From Cyclostephanos tholiformis (Eukaryota; Bacillariophyta; Thalassiosirophyceae; Thalassiosirales; Thalassiosiraceae), in NCBI GenBank assembly GCA_036939975.1, contig JALLPB010000597.1:1-14342 (forward strand): a DNA stretch of 14,342 nucleotides, in the 5' to 3' direction. This document shows, in pieces, positions 8,898 through 14,342 of this stretch. The notes beneath the pieces were generated by a model. It did no database searches and was not told where the DNA came from. It worked only from the letters and a program-made list of their open reading frames with translations. The position numbers and the translations under genes were made by a program. The first letter of the stretch is position 1; each line of letters opens with the position of its first letter.

Positions 8898-8968
8898 TTA
8901 CTTAAGTAATAGTAAAAAATACTATTATTTTTTTGAATGGATATCGTAAGACGACACGCATTCGTGTC
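8898..8968. promoter_or_regulatory. Cluster of short palindromes upstream of PNPase
   Basis: Three dyads lie in 71 bp: TTACTTAAGTAA (8898-8909), AATAGTA-AAAAA-TACTATT (8908-8926) and GACACG-CATT-CGTGTC (8953-8968). They are 180-250 bases upstream of the PNPase ATG. They may be factor-binding sites or simply AT-rich chance dyads; the GACACG pair is the least expected by composition. Confidence 0.3.
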
Positions 8969-9017
8969 ATAAATCATAATAGGTACATCATACACGCTCG
9001 TCAGAGAGATAGCGAGA

Positions 9018-9039
9018 CCCCCCCCCAAAAAAAATCGAA
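9018..9039 (-). repeat. Right arm of the 22-bp inverted repeat
   Basis: Sequence is C9, A8, TCGAA, identical in homopolymer lengths to the complement of 7491-7512. It lies 111 bases before the PNPase start codon. The flanking bases show no target-site duplication matching the left arm. Confidence 0.85.
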
Positions 9040-9150
9040 TCCCCACACATCGAACCATCACCCATCCTACCCCAAAAAAATAGTAATTCATAAAACATGC
9101 CATCGTCTGACCGACACAAGGAAAACAAATACACATCGAAATAACACAAC

Positions 9151-12100
9151 ATGCGTTTCCCCCCCTCGGCCGTACTATCGGTCGTATTCGTCGCCGCCGC
9201 GTACTCCGGCGTCGACGCCTTCGTCGTATTACCCCGTCGCCCCGTCGCATCGTCGTCGTCGTCATCGTCATCGTCGTCATCCCCGTCATCGTCGTCGTCG
9301 TCGTCGTCCAACGCGGATATCATCGTCGTCAACGATGATGGATCGTCATCGCCGTCTCGCGGTAAGTCGGTCGTGGTCGGGGTGGCTGGGTGGGTGGGAC
9401 GTCCGCGTTCGTCGCGTCGCGCGTCGATCGCCGTCGACGGGAGCGACGAGGAGGATCTCGCGGACATCGCCTCGGCAGTCGACTACGTTGTCGACGACGA
9501 CGACGACGACGACGACGCCGACGTCGATGCGTCGAATCCGCACGACGACGACGAGTTCGCCGATCTCGCCGAGCCGAGGCCGGAAGAACCGGAACCGTAC
9601 AGGCTGATACTCGAGGACGTCCCCCCCCCCTCCTACGACGTGAACGAATCCGAACATCCCTCCCCCGCCGGGGGGATCGATCCCGTGCACAGGCTGACCG
9701 TGAACCTCGGCAAGCCGGGACATCCCGAGCCGATAATCATCGAGACCGGACGCATCGGACGGCAGGCGGGCGCGGCGGTGACGCTCGCGCGCGGCGATAC
9801 GGTGCTTTACGCCACCGCATGCCGCGACGACGATCGGCGGGATAACATCGACTTCCTCCCGTTGAGCGTCGAGCATCAGGAGCGCTTCAGCAGCGCGGGG
9901 ATGACGTCCGGCGCATTCAACAAGCGGGACGGAAGACCGGCCGAGCACGAGATACTCGTTTGTCGTTTGATCGATAGGCCGTTGCGTCCGCTGATCGCCG
10001 ACGGTTGGCGTCACGAGACGCAGCTGCTGAGTTGGATACTCAGTTACGACGGGGTTCGCACGTGCGACCCATTGGCCATCACGGCGAGCGCCGCGGCGCT
10101 GTGGCTTAGCGACGTGCCGCTGTCGAAGCCGGTAGCGGCCGCGATGGTGGGGTATATCGATGGACAGCTCGTGTTGAATCCGACGGTGGAACAGATGAAA
10201 CACAGTCGGCTGAACCTAACGATCGCCGGTACGAAGGATGCCGTGCTAATGATCGAGGGCGCGGCCGACTTCTTGCCGGAGAGCTTGATGGTCGAGGCGG
10301 TATCCTTCGGACACGATGCCATCAAGGTCCAATGCCTCGGATTGGAAGAATTGGGTAAAGTCGCGGGTAAGGTCAAGAAGTACGATAGCATCGATCCATT
10401 TCCCGATGGATTGCGCGAGGCCATGGAGGAATCGTACACCTCGATCATTGACTCCATATACGCCAGCGGCGGACCCGGATCGAAGGCCGATCAATCGTCC
10501 GCCACGTCGGCGCTGTCGTCGTTGGTTATGGAGGAGATGGAGGCCATATATCCCGATCAAAGGTACGCGATCAAGTCGGAATTGAAGGCGTTGATGTGCC
10601 GTCGCATGTACGACCTAGCGAGTACGACGCATACTCGCATCGACGGCCGTAGGCTCGACGAGATACGCGCCATAGACGCCGACGTCGGCCTCTTCCCGCG
10701 CGTGCACGGCTCGGCGCTATTCACTCGCGGTCAGACCCAGGTGGTCGCGACCGCGACGCTCGGCGATTCGGGCATGAGGCAAAAGATCGACAGGATAAGC
10801 GGCATGGAACAGAAGCGATTCTACCTGCAATACACCTTCCCCCCCAGCTGCGTCGGCGAGACCGGCAGGGTCGGCGCGCCGGGTAGGAGAGAGGTCGGGC
10901 ATGGCAACCTCGCCGAGAGGGCGTTGATACCGGCGTTGCCGAGCGAGGACGACTTCCCTTACGCGATACGCGTCGAGAGTCTAGTCACGGAGAGCAACGG
11001 CTCGAGCTCTATGGCGTCGGTTTGTGGAGGATGGTACGATACATGGAAATATAGCAAATTTTTCTCTCGTCTCGTCCCGTGTGTATATCATCCTCATTCT
11101 CCTCTCCTACAAATATTATATCATCATCCTTAAATCCACTACTTTCAGCCTTGCCCTGATGGACGCGGGCGTCCCGATTGTGAGTCCCGTGGCTGGTATC
11201 GCAATGGGTATGCTCCTAAAGGACAAGAAGGACGGCGGGGGCGTGGCGACCGACGACAACGCCGTCATACTCTCCGACATCCTCGGGACCGAGGACGCCC
11301 TCGGTACCATGGACTTCAAGGTTGCGGGTAACAGGGAGGGCATAACGACCTTTCAGCTCGACATCAAGTGCGAGGGACTGACGTTGGAAACGATGAAGCG
11401 CGCGTTGGATCAGGCCAGGGTCGGCCGGCTGCACATCCTCGACGAGATGGAGAAGGCGCTTACGGGTCCGCGGTCGGATTTGCCGCCGACGGTGCCCAAG
11501 GTCGTGAAGATGAAAATACCGGAGGACTCGATAGGGAAGGTCATCGGGCCGGGGGGGAGGCAGATACGCGCGTTGATCGAGGACTTCGGATTGACAAACA
11601 TCGACGTTGAGGAGAACGGCGAGGTTCAGGTGTCGGGATTCGATATGGAACAGATCGAGAAGGCGAGGGAGATGATCGTCGCTCTCACCGCGTCGACTGG
11701 TGGGGGCGGACGCAGGGGTGGGAGGGGAGGAGGTTCGGGAGGGGGAGAAATGCAGCCTCGTCCGGAATATGTCGGTCCAGCACCCGAGGAGGGGAAGACT
11801 TATACCGGCAAGATAACGGGCATACACCAATTTGGGGTCTTTTTGGAGATATTGCCGGGAGCTGAGGACGGCTCCACGCCAGGCTTGGAGGGGCTTTGCC
11901 ACGTGTCAGACCTACACATCGAGAGGGTACGAAGCTGCGAGGGTTTCGTTCGGGGCATGAATACCGAAACCCTGGAAGGTATGGACCGGAGTGCAAGTGT
12001 AATTTTAAATGTCTTCTTTCTCGTGACCCCTCTATGTATCTCGATTGATTTCGCAAACACAGTGATATACCTCGGTAAGAATAAGAAGGGTCAGCATCAG

Positions 12101-12292
12101 CTTAGTCGGAAGGCGGTTCTGGAGGCGCGTGGAGTTAAACCAAGAGGAGGGAGCGCAGGACGCGATTACGGCGGCAGGAAGATGGAGAGCAGGCAATCGG
12201 ATGGTCCCTCTGCTGCGGCAACACCAGAAATCCAAATGAGTAAGGAAGAGATTGACGTTATCGCGGAGGCCATCGAGAACGCTATGGAATAA
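9151..12292 (+). CDS. pnp: Polynucleotide phosphorylase, plastid precursor
   Basis: Phosphorolytic 3'-5' exoribonuclease and RNA tailing enzyme, trimeric in known members. Exons 9151-11033, 11149-11978 and 12063-12292 give 980 residues. Residues 1-23 are a signal peptide ending VDA|F24 (ASAFAP-type), then a Ser tract (34-53) and an Asp run (115-122). RNase PH domain 1 starts near residue 180 (HRLTVNLG), a helical linker follows, and domain 2 starts near 496 (RIDGRRLDEIR) with FTRGQTQ, TESNGSSSMASVCGGC and ILSDILGTEDALGTMDFKVAG; Asp677, Asp683 and Lys685 match the catalytic set of bacterial PNPase. The KH domain has IGPGG (about 759-763). A Gly/Arg-rich linker and an S1 domain (about 843-915) follow. 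Intron 1 (11034-11148) is phase 2, intron 2 (11979-12062) phase 1. A mitochondrial enzyme is the alternative, but the presequence favours the plastid. Confidence 0.95.
9250..9309 (+). repeat. TCG/TCA microsatellite encoding 19 Ser and 1 Pro
   Basis: Twenty codons in the PNPase transit peptide, ten residues after the predicted signal peptidase site. The longest uninterrupted TCG stretch is 20 nt (9289-9308). It is the complement of the GAC run at 9493-9516. Confidence 0.9.
9493..9516 (+). repeat. GAC microsatellite encoding eight Asp
   Basis: Eight GAC codons in a row, followed by further Asp-rich sequence up to about 9555. The same trinucleotide class as the Ser tract but on the opposite strand. 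The acidic stretch probably marks the end of the transit peptide, since transit peptides are poor in acidic residues. Confidence 0.9.
11034..11148 (+). other. PNPase intron 1 (GT-AG, phase 2)
   Basis: Donor GTACGA and acceptor CTACTTTCAG. Splicing gives SMASVCGGCLALMDAGVPI, the conserved PNPase core, with no gap. The intron is T-rich with an in-frame stop before the acceptor. Confidence 0.92.
11979..12062 (+). other. PNPase intron 2 (GT-AG, phase 1, 84 nt, no stop)
   Basis: Donor GTATGG after ETLEG, acceptor CAAACACAG. Splicing yields ETLEVIYLGKNKKGQHQLS, the normal S1 strand order. The length is a multiple of three and the intron is open in the coding frame, so retention would add 28 mostly hydrophobic residues instead of a stop. 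Confidence 0.85.
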
Positions 12293-12308
12293 AATAAAAC
12301 CCAATAAA
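12288..12308 (+). terminator. AATAAA motifs at the PNPase 3' end
   Basis: Three AATAAA strings occur at 12288, 12293 and 12303, overlapping and just after the stop codon. They may serve as polyadenylation signals. Diatom signals are poorly defined and this DNA is AT-rich. Confidence 0.3.
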
Positions 12309-12332
12309 TTATACTATTTTTCAATCACGAAG

Positions 12333-12340
12333 TATAAATA
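12333..12340 (+). promoter_or_regulatory. Possible TATA box upstream of the kinase
   Basis: TATAAATA lies 172 bases before the ATG at 12512 and 41 bases after the PNPase stop. The distance would fit if a leader intron ends at TTTCAG (12499-12504). Weak evidence in AT-rich DNA. Confidence 0.2.
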
Positions 12341-12511
12341 AAAAATATCTTACCATAAAATTAATTTGCAAAAGTAGTAGACTCACACCTACCTCCTTTG
12401 CATTCAGACAGGGATAATCTTGACTCCAAGGAACAGGGTGACTACCGGATTCATCTTTTACTGATTTATGCACCGGTCCCAACTTAACTCTTAAATATCT
12501 TTCAGTCAATC

Positions 12512-14025
12512 ATGAAAGATGGCGATGACATCAACATCAGATCTTTCGAAGATGCGGTCGCCGATAATAAGCGCAAGATAAAACTGTTACTTATCGACAC
12601 CATCACAAAGAACTGTGCGTCTTCCCACCATGAGATTTTACAAAAGATAAATCATGTGATTCACGATTGTGGCGATGGAAGTAAGCTAGAAGCCATCGTC
12701 CTATCAGAAGGTCACACCAACTTTTCCTGCAAGGTTTCAGTTGACAAGCACCCAGAGCTGTGTTTTTTTGCCAAATTCTGCTTCGAGTGGAATCCGGACA
12801 GGACCGTCCACTATGACTTGCAGCTGGTAGAAAATGAGTACAAAATCATGCAGGAAATGTCCAGCAATATTCCAGGCAGTACCGTTCTTCCATTGGCCTG
12901 CTGGGATGTGAAGCATGGAGGGCAGAATATGAAACTATTGGTGACCAACTGGTCTCATGTGAGGAGCAATTTTGCAATCAGTTTATCGACGGTGTAGTAG
13001 ATCCGAAGATTGCGCCAAGAATCGCGAACACACTAGCTGCACTTCACAACATCAAAGACTTTGAACCTGACTTTGATTCGAACGTCAAGCGGCACATGGA
13101 AAAAATGCTCCAACACATGAAAACTGTTGCAAGGAATACATGTAAATGCGAATATCCGAATGATAGAACCGAAGATTATTGTGGTATTCTGGGCGAAAAT
13201 CGTTTGATGAAAATATTAAATGCAAATATTACCAGCTCTCGGCAGCAAGACTGTCTTAATCATGGTGATTCCCATGTCTTCAACATTTTAGTTGAGGCCA
13301 AGCCATATATAAACGAGTTAGACAAATTTGGTCCTGACGAAACTGTAGTACTGCGATGGCGTGAGTGCTTCTATATTTTCATGCGAATTCGTGTTATCAT
13401 GTGTAGTTAGTGTATTCAATCCATTGACATTTGTTTGCGCAGCAGACCAATGGGACGTGACATCGGTTTAGCATTAAGTTTCCCTATTGGCTGCATGATT
13501 GCCCATGGCTTGAAGGGTCAGTGGGAGGCAAACCAAAGCATTGAGGCCTACATCAATTCATTACTCGACAACTATTGCTCTCAAATGGTCGAGGCTGGGA
13601 AGAACCCCTATGAAATGGCAGGCATACTCCGCAATATTACAGGCTGGTGTGGTTCATTCATGTTGTTGGCGCTGTACATAGTGAACGTTCAAGACACCTT
13701 CCCAATTGAATCGGTCGAAAACAAAAGAAGGCATCGTGACGCTATCGGAATCCTTGGCTTGAAGTTTATGCGCCTTTCGTACGACACTGGCTTCGCTCCA
13801 GAATTCATGGGAATCGGCGAGATTCGCGAGCTCTTTGATTCCATGCGATTAGAAGAGGTCGATACTGCGAGATATTTGTTCGCTTCTGGGGGGCGAAAAA
13901 TGCTCAAAAGAAGGACCTCAACGTTACGTACTGCGAATCGCCGCATAAGCGATTCTGAGATGATGTACTTGGCTGAGGAGAGTGCGAAAACGTTTTTTAC
14001 AATGGGTGGCTGGTTACAATATTGA
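12512..14025 (+). pseudogene. Broken kinase of the APH/choline kinase/MTR kinase fold
   Basis: Family members phosphorylate small molecules. Fragment 1 (12512 to about 12959) shows LSEGHTNFSCKV, an AKF strand that probably carries the ATP-site Lys, and PLACWDV. The reading then moves to another frame: EEQFCNQFIDGVVDPKIAPR, IANTLAALHNIK, and the Brenner motif LNHGDSHVFNIL. Fragment 3 begins RPMGRDIGLALSFPIGCM, close to the PMGFDIG motif of methylthioribose kinase, and runs to 14025. An intron fits between fragments 2 and 3 (donor GTGAGT at 13361, acceptor GCGCAG ending 13442 or CAG ending 13445) but its phases disagree (1 versus 2). The usual D-x-E metal site before PMG is not found. About 470 residues in total. 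TTTCAG just before the ATG may be an acceptor of a leader intron. Sequence error is an alternative to true decay. Base composition is more AT-rich than the upstream genes. Confidence 0.65.
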
Positions 14026-14342
14026 TATGAGCCAGGAAAGACCAATTTTATGTGTGAAATAATGAACAGTGATTAGCTCTATATAAAACGTCTAGTTTAC
14101 ATTTCACTCTTACTAAGACTTCCAACGCGCAGGTCATGAGCGATTTCTCTATCTTTTCCTGATGGAACGCATTTTATAAAACAAAATAGCCCTGTGGTGG
14201 AGGATGAGAGCATGTGATCAAATACCCGTAGGATGAATGCACGAGATCAATTGACTGTACAGCACATGATGTGCATCTTCACATCGTTCCTATCCCCATT
14301 CAATCCCCAATCGGGATTCTTCCCCTCCAACTGGCGATGCGT
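14026..14342. other. Downstream region, no supported gene
   Basis: No coding frame with recognisable content. TATATAAAA at 14080-14088 and TATAAAA at 14175-14181 could be promoter elements of a plus-strand gene beyond the window. The last 60 bases become C-rich. Confidence 0.45.

Larger units (their letters stand above)
7475..9150. other. 1.7-kb AT-rich intergenic region with repeats and hairpins
   Basis: No protein gene is supported. The stretch between the spartin-like stop and the PNPase start holds a perfect 22-bp inverted repeat at its two sides, a decayed Lys/Ser-type repeat near 8008-8104, a tRNA-like promoter remnant near 8318-8377, and hairpins at 8380-8398, 8773-8799, 8898-8926 and 8953-8968. 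A plus-strand frame at 7488-7715 ends against CAG|GTGAAA at 7710, which resembles an exon end, but it has no recognised domain. Composition is much more AT-rich than the flanking genes. Confidence 0.6.

Noticed and set aside
8933..9607. Arg/Thr-rich plus-strand frame overlapping the PNPase start
   Set aside because: A frame-shifted reading of the TCG/GAC repeats. The PNPase frame carries the signal peptide and domains.
9346..10203. Long minus-strand open frame opposite PNPase (285 codons)
   Set aside because: It is the complement of a GC-rich, codon-biased coding exon; Arg/Val-rich composition and no motif. The plus strand has an unambiguous PNPase.
11216..11902. 228-codon minus-strand frame opposite PNPase exon 2
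   Set aside because: Shadow frame; no motif, while the plus strand encodes the catalytic Asp residues, KH and S1 domains.
12955..12997. Intron explaining the kinase frame change (donor GTGAGG at 12958)
   Set aside because: Possible acceptors lie under 45 bases away, and removal would delete the family-like EEQFCNQFIDG segment. A frameshift fits better.
983..14025. Gene cluster for one pathway
   Set aside because: Strands alternate and the products belong to different compartments and processes; no functional link is visible.

Overview
The window looks like nuclear DNA from a centric diatom, or at least a photosynthetic stramenopile. Four observations support this. (i) Genes carry short spliceosomal introns of 78-226 bp. 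(ii) Two enzymes begin with a signal peptide ending ADA|F or VDA|F, the ASAFAP-type cleavage site that marks bipartite plastid presequences in diatoms. (iii) Long poly-Ser tracts encoded by TCG repeats follow that site. (iv) A gene matching the flagellar protein CFAP77 is present; centric diatoms keep flagellated sperm, pennates do not. Species is not determinable from the sequence alone.

Layout. 1-982: AT-rich, no supported gene. 983-2717 (+): plastid-targeted acetylornithine aminotransferase, two exons. 2860-3608 (-): CFAP77-like axonemal protein, convergent with the first gene, apparently with a GC-AG intron. 3847-5815 (-): secreted-type plant/fungal haem peroxidase in three exons, the last encoding a Pro/Thr-rich tail with three 18-residue repeats. 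5816-6382: divergent promoter region. 6383-7474 (+): intronless spartin/ERD7-like senescence-domain protein. 7475-9150: AT-rich intergenic stretch bounded by a perfect 22-bp inverted repeat and holding a tRNA-like promoter remnant, a decayed repeat and several hairpins. 9151-12292 (+): plastid-targeted polynucleotide phosphorylase, three exons. 12512-14025 (+): kinase of the APH/choline kinase/methylthioribose kinase fold that cannot be read through as one protein and is probably broken. 14026-14342: no supported gene.

The genes do not form a pathway. The two plastid proteins act in arginine/ornithine synthesis and organellar RNA turnover; the others point to the axoneme, the secretory route and lipid-droplet or membrane biology. 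The most unusual points are the peroxidase repeat tail, the inverted repeat around the 7.5-9.0 kb region, the stopless intron inside the PNPase S1 domain, the GC-AG intron, and the lesions in the kinase. Functions rest on motif recognition by eye; no database search was possible.
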